Assembly: GCA_017409645.1 (NCBI GenBank)
Contig: JAFQSI010000307.1
Span: forward strand, 1 to 10,126
Direction: 5' to 3'
Length of the DNA: 10,126 nt
Source: Oscillospiraceae bacterium
GTDB taxonomy: Bacteria; Bacillota; Clostridia; Oscillospirales; Oscillospiraceae
Shown here: in pieces, positions 1 to 6,155 of the stretch
Layout of the letters: every line of letters begins with the position of its first letter
How positions within the stretch are numbered: position 1 is the stretch's first letter
Position numbers and translations under genes: made by a program
The notes under the pieces: generated by a model
What the model was told of the DNA's origin: nothing
Seen by the model: only the letters and a program-made list of their open reading frames with translations
The model's database searches: none

Positions 1-264
1 TACACCATCCTGGCCGAGGTCCAGCAGGAGATCCAGCCCGACACCCTGACCGTCATCGACGAGCTGGCGGTCGTCACCGCCGTCGGCCGCCACATGGAGG
101 GCACCCCCGGCATCTCCGGCAAGCTCTTCGGCGCTCTGGGCAAGGCGGGCATCAACATCCGCTTCATCACCCAGTCCCCCGACGAGCTGAACATCATCTT
201 CGGCGTGGAGAACAAGGACTTCAAGCGCGCCATCCAGGTGCTGTACGATAAGTTCGCGAAATAA
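1..264 (+). CDS. lysC: Aspartate kinase, C-terminal part (5' end outside window)
   Basis: Frame 1 is open from the first base to TAA at 262-264, giving 87 residues. Aspartate kinase phosphorylates L-aspartate to 4-phosphoaspartate, the entry step to lysine, threonine and methionine. The fragment matches the end of the paired ACT regulatory domains seen in monofunctional aspartokinases: it reads VVTAVGRHMEGTPGISGKLF, then ALGKAGINIRFITQSPDELN, then IIFGVENKDFKRAIQVLYDK. The G-x-x-M-x-G-T-P-G-I-S-G turn and the GINIRFITQ strand are typical of the ACT fold that binds the feedback amino acid. There is no homoserine dehydrogenase domain after it, so it is not a ThrA-type fusion. The next gene on the same strand, asd, uses its product. 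The catalytic domain lies outside the window, so which amino acid inhibits it cannot be told. Confidence 0.88.
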   Translation, partial: YTILAEVQQEIQPDTLTVIDELAVVTAVGRHMEGTPGISGKLFGALGKAGINIRFITQSPDELNIIFGVENKDFKRAIQVLYDKFAK

Positions 265-279
265 CCACCGCACCAGTCT

Positions 280-419
280 GTAGGGGAGGGTCATGACCCT
301 CCCGCCGAAAATCTACACATTTTCGGACTCTTTTGTTTATGGACATCGTGCGCTTTTCGCCTGACGGCGAAGTGCTTTTGCTTTGCAAAAGCACCGGGAG
401 GGTCATGACCCTCCCCTAC
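280..419. mobile_element. MITE-like palindromic element (family A), 140 bp
   Basis: Perfect 24-bp terminal inverted repeats lie at 280-303 and 396-419. Each repeat contains its own 20-bp perfect palindrome, GGGAGGGTCATGACCCTCCC, so each end can fold alone or pair with the other. Between them are three hairpins: 305-312/319-326 (CCGAAAAT/ATTTTCGG), 356-361/366-371 (TTCGCC/GGCGAA), and 372-381/385-394 (GTGCTTTTGC, loop TTT). There is no coding potential of its own and no clear target-site duplication. It fills the gap between the aspartate kinase stop and the asd ribosome binding site. I infer a non-autonomous mobile or REP-like element; a native structured leader is the alternative. Confidence 0.6.
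305..334 (+). terminator. Possible weak terminator inside family A element
   Basis: An 8-bp stem, CCGAAAAT (305-312) with ATTTTCGG (319-326) and a 6-nt loop, is followed by ACTCTTTTGTTT. The stem is AT-rich and the U run is interrupted, so termination after the aspartate kinase gene would be partial at best. Readthrough into asd is plausible, keeping the two pathway genes on one transcript. Confidence 0.3.
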
Positions 420-446
420 TGTTATCATTCTTTGGAGGTAATGAAA

Positions 447-1448
447 ATGAAACTGTACACTGTTGCCATCCTCGGCGCCACCGGCGCTGTTGGCCAGGAA
501 ATGATGAAGATTCTGGAGGAGCGCAATTTCCCCGTGGGCCGTCTGGTGCCCCTGGCTTCCGCCCGTTCCGCCGGTAAGACCATCAAGTTCCGGGGTGAGG
601 ATGTGACCATCCAGCTGGCCTGCGACGAGGCCTTCGAGGGCATCGACATCGTCCTGGGTGCCGCCGAGAACGACATCGCCGAAAAGTTCGCCCCCGCCAT
701 CGTCAAGGCCGGCGCTGTCTTTGTCGACAACTCCTCCGCCTTCCGTCTGAATCCCGATGTTCCCCTGGTGGTCCCCGAGATCAACCCCGAGGATGTGAAG
801 CTGAACAAGGGCATCATTTCCAATCCCAACTGCTCCACCATCATCACCTGCACCGCTGTCAACGCCCTGAATTCCATCTCCCCCATCAAGAGCATGATCG
901 CCTCCACCTACCAGGCCGTCTCCGGCGCAGGCGTCGCCGGTATGGCAGAGCTGGAGACGCAGATCGCCGACCTGCTGGCCGGTAAGCCCGCCGAGGTCAA
1001 GACCTTCGCCTACCAGATCGCCTACAACCTGATCCCCCAGATCGGCGGTGAGCAGATGGAGGGCTATACTTCCGAGGAGATGAAGCTCCACTTCGAGGGC
1101 CGCAAGATCATGCATCTGCCCGAGCTGAATGTCTCCTGCACCTGCGTCCGGGTCCCCGTCATGCGCAGCCACTCCATCTCCGTCCAGCTCCACTTCGACA
1201 AGCCCGTCTCTGTGGAGGAGGCCCGGGAGGTCCTCAGCAAGGCCCCCGGCGTCAAGCTGGTGGATGACCTGGGCAATAAGCAGTACCCCATGCCCCTGGA
1301 CACCTCCGGACAGGATATCGTCTATGTGGGCCGCATCCGCCCCGACCTGACCGACCCCAACGGCCTGTGCCTGTGGTGCTGCGGCGACCAGGTCCGCAAG
1401 GGTGCCGCCACCAACGCCATCCAGATCGCCGAGCTGCTGACCAAGTGA
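447..1448 (+). CDS. asd: Aspartate-semialdehyde dehydrogenase
   Basis: A 333-residue enzyme that reduces 4-phosphoaspartate with NADPH to aspartate 4-semialdehyde, the branch-point intermediate for lysine/diaminopimelate, threonine and methionine; cytosolic. The N-terminal nucleotide-binding loop is GATGAVGQEMM (residues ~9-19). The active-site cysteine is Cys129 in SNPNCSTI, and the likely catalytic base is His242 in VPVMRSHSISV. The dimerisation domain occupies roughly residues 130-315 and contains YQAVSGAGVAGM. Length is normal for the family. The frame is open upstream to 333, and ATG also occurs at 441. The GGAGG at 434-438 is only 2 nt from 441 but 8 nt from the ATG at 447, so 447 (MKLYTVAILGATG) is chosen. 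It follows aspartate kinase, the preceding pathway step, and ends in a strong terminator. Confidence 0.96.
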   Translation: MKLYTVAILGATGAVGQEMMKILEERNFPVGRLVPLASARSAGKTIKFRGEDVTIQLACDEAFEGIDIVLGAAENDIAEKFAPAIVKAGAVFVDNSSAFRLNPDVPLVVPEINPEDVKLNKGIISNPNCSTIITCTAVNALNSISPIKSMIASTYQAVSGAGVAGMAELETQIADLLAGKPAEVKTFAYQIAYNLIPQIGGEQMEGYTSEEMKLHFEGRKIMHLPELNVSCTCVRVPVMRSHSISVQLHFDKPVSVEEAREVLSKAPGVKLVDDLGNKQYPMPLDTSGQDIVYVGRIRPDLTDPNGLCLWCCGDQVRKGAATNAIQIAELLTK

Positions 1449-1452
1449 GTTT

Positions 1453-1484
1453 GAAAAAATCCCGTCGAAAGACGGGATTTTTTC
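1453..1484 (+). terminator. Intrinsic terminator after asd
   Basis: A perfect 14-bp stem, GAAAAAATCCCGTC (1453-1466) with GACGGGATTTTTTC (1471-1484), has a GAAA tetraloop. The six T residues in the 3' arm form the U tract. The matching A run upstream could let it work in both directions, but no minus-strand gene ends here. It starts 5 nt after the asd stop codon and separates asd from cyuA. Confidence 0.93.
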
Positions 1485-1486
1485 AG

Positions 1487-1515
1487 TTGACAATTGAAAA
1501 TTGATAATTGATAAT
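1487..1515 (+). promoter_or_regulatory. Candidate sigma-A promoter for cyuA
   Basis: TTGACA at 1487-1492 is a perfect -35 hexamer. A spacer of exactly 17 nt leads to GATAAT at 1510-1515, a five-of-six -10 match. It lies just beyond the asd terminator and about 60 nt before the cyuA ATG, so cyuA should be transcribed independently of asd. The promoter lies inside family C repeat sequence, so chance matching in AT-rich DNA is the main caveat. Confidence 0.65.
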
Positions 1516-1559
1516 TAAGGTATCTGGAATTTTCCATTTTCAACTTTCAATTTTCAATT
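1492..1559. repeat. AT/purine-rich imperfect inverted repeat (family C, copy 1)
   Basis: The 13-mer AATTGAAAATTGA at 1492-1504 is repeated inverted at 1547-1559; weaker pairing continues inward through TAATTGATAATT and the AACTTTCAA/TTTTCCATTTT segments. The whole unit is built from tandem variants of an (A)ATTGA(A/T) motif. Its right arm ends 2 nt before the cyuA Shine-Dalgarno sequence, so it forms most of the cyuA 5' leader. Related units precede pnp and rbfA. Confidence 0.6.
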
Positions 1560-1575
1560 CCAAAGGAGTACCACC

Positions 1576-2856
1576 ATGGACCAATCTATATATAACGCCT
1601 ACGTTTCCATCTTAAAAGAAGAGCTTCTGCCCGCCATGGGCTGTACGGAGCCCATCGCCGTGGCCTATGCCGCCGCTGTGGCGGCCCGGGAGCTGGGCTG
1701 TACCCCCGAGACTGTCGAGATCGTGGTCAGCGGCAACATCATTAAAAATGTCAAGAGCGTGGTGGTCCCCAACACCGGCGGGCTGCGGGGCCTGGCCGCC
1801 GCCGCGGCTGCGGGCATCGTGGCCGGTGATCCGGACGCGGCGCTGCAGGTCATCTCCCGGGTCACCGCGGAGGACCATAAGCGCATCGCAGAATATTTGA
1901 AGACCGCCGACTTCCCCATCCGGGAATCCGATTCCGGCTACATCTTCGACATCGACATCCGGCTCCATGCCGGGGACCATTCCGCCCGGTGCCGCATTGC
2001 GGGCTATCACACCAACATCATCCGCATTGAAAAAGATGGCAAAATTCTCCGGGATGTGCTCTACACCGAGGCGGGCCAGAATTACGCCACGGACCGGTCC
2101 CTGCTGAACATCGAGCAGATCGTCGAATTCGCCGACACCGTGAACATCGAGGATGTTCGCCCCACCCTCCAGCGGCAGATCGAGTACAACCTCGCCATCG
2201 CGAAGGAGGGCCTGACGGGCAATTACGGTGCCCGGATCGGTCAGGTCCTGCTGCGCAGCTACGGAAACGACGTCCATGTCCGGGCCAAGGCCTGGGCCGC
2301 CGCGGCGTCTGATGCCAGAATGAATGGCTGCTCCCTGCCCGTGGTCATCAACTCCGGCTCCGGCAACCAGGGCATCACCTGCTCCGTTCCCGTGCTGATC
2401 TACGCCGAGGAGCTGGGGGCCACCGAGGAGCAGAAGCTCCGGGCCCTGACCGTGTCCAACCTCATCACCACCCACTTAAAGACCGGCATCGGCAGACTCT
2501 CCGCCTACTGCGGTGCCATCTCCGCGGGCGTGGGCGCGGGCGCGGGCATTACATACCTCTACGGCGGCCGTCATAAGGAGATCGCCCACACCATCGTCAA
2601 CGCCCTGGCCATCGACTCCGGCATCATCTGCGACGGCGCGAAATCCTCCTGCGCCGCCAAGATCGCCTCGGCGGTGGAAGCGGGACTGCTGGGCATGGAG
2701 ATGTACAAGCACGGCTCCCAGTTCTACGGCGGCGACGGCATCGTCACCAAGGGCGTGGAGAACACCATCCGCAACGTGGGCCGCCTGGCCAAATACGGCA
2801 TGGCCCAGACCGACAAGGAAATCATCGATATCATGATCTCGGACCCCAATAACTGA
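1576..2856 (+). CDS. cyuA: L-cysteine desulfidase, CyuA/UPF0597 (serine dehydratase-like) family
   Basis: A 426-residue cytosolic protein of the family containing E. coli CyuA (YhaM) and archaeal CdsB. It breaks L-cysteine into pyruvate, ammonia and sulfide using an oxygen-sensitive [4Fe-4S] cluster instead of pyridoxal phosphate. The N-terminal LLPAMGCTEPIAVAYAAA holds Cys23. Cys312 (RLSAYCGAISAG), Cys352 and Cys359 (SGIICDGAKSSCAAK) have the spacing I recall for the cluster ligands of the Methanocaldococcus enzyme (Cys282/322/329, with Cys25 as active residue). The glycine-rich stretches NSGSGNQGI and AGVGAGAGITYLYGG are also family-typical. AAAGGAG at 1562-1568 sits 7 nt before the ATG. 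It has its own promoter candidate and terminator, so it appears to be a single-gene unit. No cysteine transporter (cyuP) or regulator is beside it. Some relatives may act on serine or other substrates, so substrate is by homology. Confidence 0.88.
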   Translation: MDQSIYNAYVSILKEELLPAMGCTEPIAVAYAAAVAARELGCTPETVEIVVSGNIIKNVKSVVVPNTGGLRGLAAAAAAGIVAGDPDAALQVISRVTAEDHKRIAEYLKTADFPIRESDSGYIFDIDIRLHAGDHSARCRIAGYHTNIIRIEKDGKILRDVLYTEAGQNYATDRSLLNIEQIVEFADTVNIEDVRPTLQRQIEYNLAIAKEGLTGNYGARIGQVLLRSYGNDVHVRAKAWAAAASDARMNGCSLPVVINSGSGNQGITCSVPVLIYAEELGATEEQKLRALTVSNLITTHLKTGIGRLSAYCGAISAGVGAGAGITYLYGGRHKEIAHTIVNALAIDSGIICDGAKSSCAAKIASAVEAGLLGMEMYKHGSQFYGGDGIVTKGVENTIRNVGRLAKYGMAQTDKEIIDIMISDPNN

Positions 2857-2857
2857 C

Positions 2858-2885
2858 AAAATCGGGCCATTCGGCCCGATTTTTT
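2858..2885 (+). terminator. Intrinsic terminator after cyuA
   Basis: An 11-bp stem, AAAATCGGGCC (2858-2868) with GGCCCGATTTT (2873-2883), has an ATTC loop, and the T run extends to 2885. It begins 2 nt after the cyuA stop. Read on the other strand it keeps the same stem followed by TTTTG, so it could also catch transcripts coming from the convergent ydcF gene. Confidence 0.92.
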
Positions 2886-2977
2886 CCACTGTATCAAAAG
2901 AAGGTGACGGTCCATTTTCCCCCCATAATTTCAGCACGGTACTTCAACTGTCCCCTGGTCAATCATCGAACGTGGTC

Positions 2978-3001
2978 GGTGGGGTCATGACCCCACCCTA
3001 C
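2978..3001. repeat. Single palindrome related to family A ends
   Basis: GGTGGGGTCATGACCCCACC at 2978-2997 is a perfect 20-bp palindrome followed by CTAC (2998-3001), the same outer tetranucleotide as the family A right end. It differs from the family A palindrome at two positions on each side, and each change is mirrored so that symmetry is kept. It lies 5 nt beyond the ydcF stop in the convergent gap. No T run follows it on either strand, so it is not a standard intrinsic terminator. Confidence 0.6.
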
Positions 3002-3006
3002 AGCGG

Positions 3007-3648
3007 TCACCGCGCCAGCTGGCCGATGTAGCCCCGGCGCACCAGCTCGTCGAAGGCCGTGCGGACCTCGGCGGGGATCTCCACAGGGACCTGGTAGCCC
3101 TTTTTCGCGTACAGCTCCATCCGCTGGACGTCGCCCACCAGAGTCTCGATGACCCGCTTCCGGCTGATCCCCACGGCCTCCGCGTGGGCGATGTGTTCCT
3201 CCACGCTCACCCGGGGAGATGTGTACACCGCGCGGACCCCGGGCCAATAGACCTGCATGGCGGCCCAGAGCCGCTTCTCCATATAGGGCTTGTGGACAGC
3301 GATGATCTTCTCCGCCTTCACCCCCGCTTCTGCAAGGACTTTTGGGGTAAACAGAAGGTTTTCCGCCGAATTTGTGGATTGATTCTCCAGAATGATCCGA
3401 TTCTCCGGCACGCCACCGGAAATCGCGATGGCGGCGAAGCGCTCGGCCTCCGGTCTGCTCCAGATGCCGGAGGTGTTCCGGCCCAGTCCGCCGGAGAAGC
3501 ACACATACGGCGCGAAACCTCTGTGAAAAAGCTCCGCGCACCGCTTCGGGATATCCTCGTCATAGCACCCGAAGCCCACGATCACATCGCCCCGCTCCGG
3601 CTGCTGGCCCATGTGCATGAAGTTCCACAGAATTTGAACGTTTTCCAT
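3007..3648 (-). CDS. YdcF-like DUF218 (SanA/ElyC superfamily) protein
   Basis: A 213-residue protein with the DUF218 pattern: an N-terminal VIVGFGCYDEDIPKRCAELF, then the SGG turn in YVCFSGGLGRNTSG, then EAERFAAIAISGGVPENRII, then LENQSTNSAENLLFTPKVL. The SGG, the E-A pair, GVP and the LE-x-x-S-T-N-(S/T)-x-x-N motif are the family signature. It has no signal peptide or membrane segment, unlike SanA/ElyC, and so resembles soluble E. coli YdcF, which is reported to bind S-adenosylmethionine. The biochemical role is not established. Start choice: AGGAGG at 3655-3660 lies 6 nt before the ATG at 3648; the frame is open further upstream but through repeat DNA. It is the last gene of the minus-strand series, after the pnp terminator and a family B repeat, so its link to pnp may be positional only. 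Confidence 0.85.
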   Translation of the reverse strand: MENVQILWNFMHMGQQPERGDVIVGFGCYDEDIPKRCAELFHRGFAPYVCFSGGLGRNTSGIWSRPEAERFAAIAISGGVPENRIILENQSTNSAENLLFTPKVLAEAGVKAEKIIAVHKPYMEKRLWAAMQVYWPGVRAVYTSPRVSVEEHIAHAEAVGISRKRVIETLVGDVQRMELYAKKGYQVPVEIPAEVRTAFDELVRRGYIGQLAR

Positions 3649-3660
3649 ATGATTCCTCCT

Positions 3661-3777
3661 TCTCGGCCCCCTCTCAGAGGGGGCTGTCAGCGAAGCTGAC
3701 TGGGGGAGTGTCCTACCAATAGAAGTACACTCCCTCCACCGCTGACGCGGTCCCCCTCCCTCTATGAGGGAGGCAAG
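3661..3777. mobile_element. MITE-like multi-hairpin element (family B, copy 1)
   Basis: An intergenic element of about 117 bp, near-identical to 7556-7671; the first 51 bases are identical. Folding units seen: 3666-3672/3678-3684 (GCCCCCT/AGGGGGC); 3686-3691/3695-3700 (GTCAGC, loop GAA); a long stem 3702-3711 with 3727-3736 (GGGGGAGTGT/ACACTCCCTC, one G-T); 3738-3742/3747-3751 (ACCGC/GCGGT); and 3755-3762/3766-3773 (CCTCCCTC/GAGGGAGG). The two halves are diverged inverted copies of each other, as in a MITE. No ORF. On the minus strand it ends directly against the ydcF Shine-Dalgarno sequence (3655-3660) and begins just after the pnp terminator. Confidence 0.75.
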
Positions 3778-3778
3778 G

Positions 3779-3809
3779 AAAAGTGCCCGCTCAAGCTGAG
3801 CGGGCACTT
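3779..3809 (-). terminator. Hairpin terminator after pnp
   Basis: A perfect 13-bp stem, AAGTGCCCGCTCA (3781-3793) with TGAGCGGGCACTT (3797-3809), has a 3-nt loop and lies 6 nt past the pnp stop. On the minus strand the arm runs into TTTTCCTTG, a short U tract, so termination may be incomplete, with some readthrough into ydcF. Confidence 0.8.
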
Positions 3810-3815
3810 GGCATT

Positions 3816-5942
3816 TTACTTGTTGCCCATTTCCTTCAGGGCATCCTTGCGGGACAGGTTGACGCGGCCCTTCTCGTCGATCTCCTTGACCTTGACCCAG
3901 GTCATATCGCCGATGTTCAGGACGTCCTCGACCTTCTCGGTGCGCTTGTTCTCCAGATCGCGGATGTGGCACATGCCGTCATGGCCGGGAGCAATCTCGA
4001 TGAAAGCGCCGATGTTGATGATGCGCACGACCTTGCCGTAGTACAGCTTGCCCACCTCGGGAACGAAGCAGATGTCGTCGACCATCTTCTTGGCGGCGTA
4101 GGCGCAGGCGGAGTCCACAGCGGAGATGAACACGGAGCCATCGTCCTCGATGTCGACCTTGGCGCCGGTCTCGGCGCAGATCTTCTGGATGGTCTTGCCG
4201 CCGGAGCCGATGACCTCGCGGATCTTCTCCACGGGGATCTTCATGGAGATCATCTTGGGAGCGTACTCGCTGACCTCAGCGCGGGGCTCGGCGATGCAGG
4301 GCAGCATGACCTCGTTGAGGATCTGCAGACGGGCAACGCGGCAGCGCTCCAGAGCGTCGGCAATGATCTCCATGGTCAGGCCCTTGTTCTTCAGGTCCAT
4401 CTGGATGGCGGTGACGCCCTCGGTGGTACCGGCAACCTTGAAGTCCATCTCGCCGTGGAAGTCCTCAACACCCTGGATGTCGGTGAAGGTTCTCCACACG
4501 CCGGTCTCCTGATCGGTGATCAGGCCGCAGGAAATGCCGGCGACGGGACGGCGGATGGGAACACCGGCGTCCATCAGAGCCAGGGTGGAGCCGCAGATGG
4601 AGCCCTGGGAGGTGGAGCCGTTGGAGGACAGGACCTCGGACACCACGCGGATGGCGTAGGGGAACTCCTCGACGGAGGGGATCACGGGCAGCAGGGCCTT
4701 CTCAGCCAGAGCGCCGTGGCCGATCTCGCGGCGGGAGGTGGAGCGGGCGGCACGGGCCTCGCCGGTGGAGAAGGAGGGGAAGTTGTAGTGGTGGATATAG
4801 CGCTTGCTCTCCTCGGGATAGATGGTATCCAGCTTCTGAGCAGCGGACAGGGTATTCAGGGTGCAGATGGACAGGACCTGGGTCTGACCACGGGAGAACA
4901 GGCCGGAGCCATGGACTCTGGGCAGCAGGCCGACCTCGGCGTCCAGGGGACGGATGTCGTCCATGCCGCGGCCGTCCACGCGCTTGCCCTGGAGCAGCCA
5001 CTTCTTGACGACCTTCTTCTGCATCTTGTACAGGCAGACCTCGATATGAGTCTCGAACTCCTCCTCGCCGTACTTCTCGACGAACTGGTTCTTGAAGTCG
5101 ATGCGGGCGGCGGTCAGGCGCTCCTCGCGGACGTTCTTGTCGTCGGTGTCCAGAGCGAACTCGATCTGGTTCAGGCCGTAGCTGATCAGGTCGTCCAGCA
5201 GCTCGTGGTTGACGGCAGCCTTCTCGAAGGTGAACTTGGGCTTGCCGATCTCGGCGACGATGTTGTTGATGAACTTGACGATCTCCATGTTGGTCTCATG
5301 GGCGATGCGGATGCACTCGTAGACCATGGACTCGGGAGCCTCGTTGGCCTCAGTCTCGATCATGACCACCTTCTCGAAGGTGGAGGCGATGCAGACGAAG
5401 CACTTGGAAGCCTCACGCTGCTCAGCGGAGGGGTTGATGACGTACTCGCCGTCGACGAAGGCGACGTTGGTGGTGGCCACGGGGCCGTTCCAGGGCACGT
5501 CGGAGGAAGCGATGGAGATGGAAGCGCCCAGAGAGGCGACGATCTCGACAGGGTTCTCATAGTCGTTGGCCAGGACGGTGCAGGTGACGACGGTGTCGTT
5601 GCGCAGCTCCTCGTCAAACAGGGGACGCATGGGACGGTCGATGATACGGCTGTTCAGGATGCCGCGCTCGGAGGGCTTGCCCTCGCGGCGGTTGAAGGAG
5701 CCGGGGATGCGGCCCACGGAGTACATGCGCTCCTCGAACTCGATGGTCAGGGGGAAGTAGTCGATGCCGGCCTTGGGGATGGGGTTGCAGGTGCAGGTGA
5801 CCAGGACAACGGTGTCGCCGTAACGGCAGATGCACTCAGCGTTGGCCAGCTCGGCCACCTTGCCGGTCTCGACGGTAAAGGGACGGCCGCCGATCTCCAT
5901 CTCATAAACGCGATGGTTGGGATACTGTTTGCGGGTGATCAT
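3816..5942 (-). CDS. pnp: Polyribonucleotide nucleotidyltransferase (PNPase)
   Basis: A 708-residue phosphorolytic 3'-5' exoribonuclease that degrades mRNA to nucleoside diphosphates; homotrimeric and cytosolic. Domain order is complete: first RNase PH domain (~10-145), helical linker (~150-240), second RNase PH domain (~310-545), KH domain (~555-615, with IGSGGKTIQKI near 577-583), and S1 domain (~628-700, LYYGKVVRIINIGAFIEI). The catalytic half has RREIGHGALAEKAL, SSNGSTSQGSICGSTLALMD and VEDFHGEMDFKVAGT; Asp494 and Asp500 correspond to E. coli Asp486 and Asp492. AAGGAGG (5951-5957) is 8 nt before the ATG. The order rpsO then pnp is the common bacterial arrangement. A 215-nt leader with a large palindrome lies upstream. 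Length is normal and nothing is missing. Confidence 0.98.
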   Translation of the reverse strand: MITRKQYPNHRVYEMEIGGRPFTVETGKVAELANAECICRYGDTVVLVTCTCNPIPKAGIDYFPLTIEFEERMYSVGRIPGSFNRREGKPSERGILNSRIIDRPMRPLFDEELRNDTVVTCTVLANDYENPVEIVASLGASISIASSDVPWNGPVATTNVAFVDGEYVINPSAEQREASKCFVCIASTFEKVVMIETEANEAPESMVYECIRIAHETNMEIVKFINNIVAEIGKPKFTFEKAAVNHELLDDLISYGLNQIEFALDTDDKNVREERLTAARIDFKNQFVEKYGEEEFETHIEVCLYKMQKKVVKKWLLQGKRVDGRGMDDIRPLDAEVGLLPRVHGSGLFSRGQTQVLSICTLNTLSAAQKLDTIYPEESKRYIHHYNFPSFSTGEARAARSTSRREIGHGALAEKALLPVIPSVEEFPYAIRVVSEVLSSNGSTSQGSICGSTLALMDAGVPIRRPVAGISCGLITDQETGVWRTFTDIQGVEDFHGEMDFKVAGTTEGVTAIQMDLKNKGLTMEIIADALERCRVARLQILNEVMLPCIAEPRAEVSEYAPKMISMKIPVEKIREVIGSGGKTIQKICAETGAKVDIEDDGSVFISAVDSACAYAAKKMVDDICFVPEVGKLYYGKVVRIINIGAFIEIAPGHDGMCHIRDLENKRTEKVEDVLNIGDMTWVKVKEIDEKGRVNLSRKDALKEMGNK

Positions 5943-5964
5943 GGTATAAACCTCCTTAAAATAC

Positions 5965-6155
5965 GAATTGATAATTGAGAATTGAGAATTGATAATTTGG
6001 AGAATTCTTCAATTATCTGTGCTTCAGGAGGTTTAGCACTTGAATCAAATGCTGAAGCTCAGCATCTCATTCAACTGCTAAATCTGCTCCCAAACTGTTT
6101 TTCTGGAAAACGATACAGAAAATAATTCTCAATTCTCCATTTTCAATTCTCAATT
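5965..6155. repeat. AT/purine-rich inverted repeat flanking the pnp leader (family C, copy 2)
   Basis: Tandem variants of AATTGAGAATTGA occupy 5965-5998, and their inverted counterpart occupies 6121-6155. The exact 13-mer occurs at 5973-5985 on the plus strand and at 6143-6155 on the minus strand. The ~120 bases between contain the long palindrome at 6032-6082. Read toward pnp, the outer arm has TTGAGA (6148-6153), a 17-nt spacer and GAGAAT (6125-6130), the same geometry as the promoter in copy 1 but with weaker hexamers. Confidence 0.55.
6032..6082 (-). promoter_or_regulatory. Long near-perfect palindrome in the pnp leader
   Basis: Bases 6032-6055 pair with 6059-6082 at 21 of 24 positions around a 3-nt loop (6056-6058); one of the three mismatches becomes a G-U pair in the minus-strand RNA. 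The inner end is ATGCTGA/TCAGCAT and the outer end TTTAGCA/TGCTAAA. No U tract follows, so it is not a terminator. In E. coli the pnp leader hairpin is cut by RNase III and used for autoregulation; a similar role here is inference from position and shape only. A LexA-like or other dyad operator is the alternative. Confidence 0.5.

Noticed and set aside
423..428. TATCAT as a -10 box for asd
   Set aside because: No acceptable -35 lies 15-19 nt upstream, and the transcript would start inside the ribosome binding site region.
333..446. N-terminal extension of asd from 333
   Set aside because: It would translate through the family A repeat, has no Shine-Dalgarno sequence, and adds 38 residues before the normal MKLYTVAILGATG start.
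291..1493. 400-codon minus-strand open frame opposite asd
   Set aside because: Same low-complexity GVQGHG/DLGDH-type translation, no ribosome binding site, runs through the terminator; asd is unambiguous.
3649..3972. Longer ydcF reading frame starting upstream of 3648
   Set aside because: It would read through the family B repeat, the pnp terminator and the end of pnp in another frame; the AGGAGG-spaced ATG at 3648 gives the expected family length.
3783..5978. 731-codon plus-strand open frame covering all of pnp
   Set aside because: It lies exactly antisense to pnp, and its translation is a monotonous L/G/D/V/A-rich string with no domain. It is a by-product of GC-rich third positions; pnp on the minus strand has every family motif.
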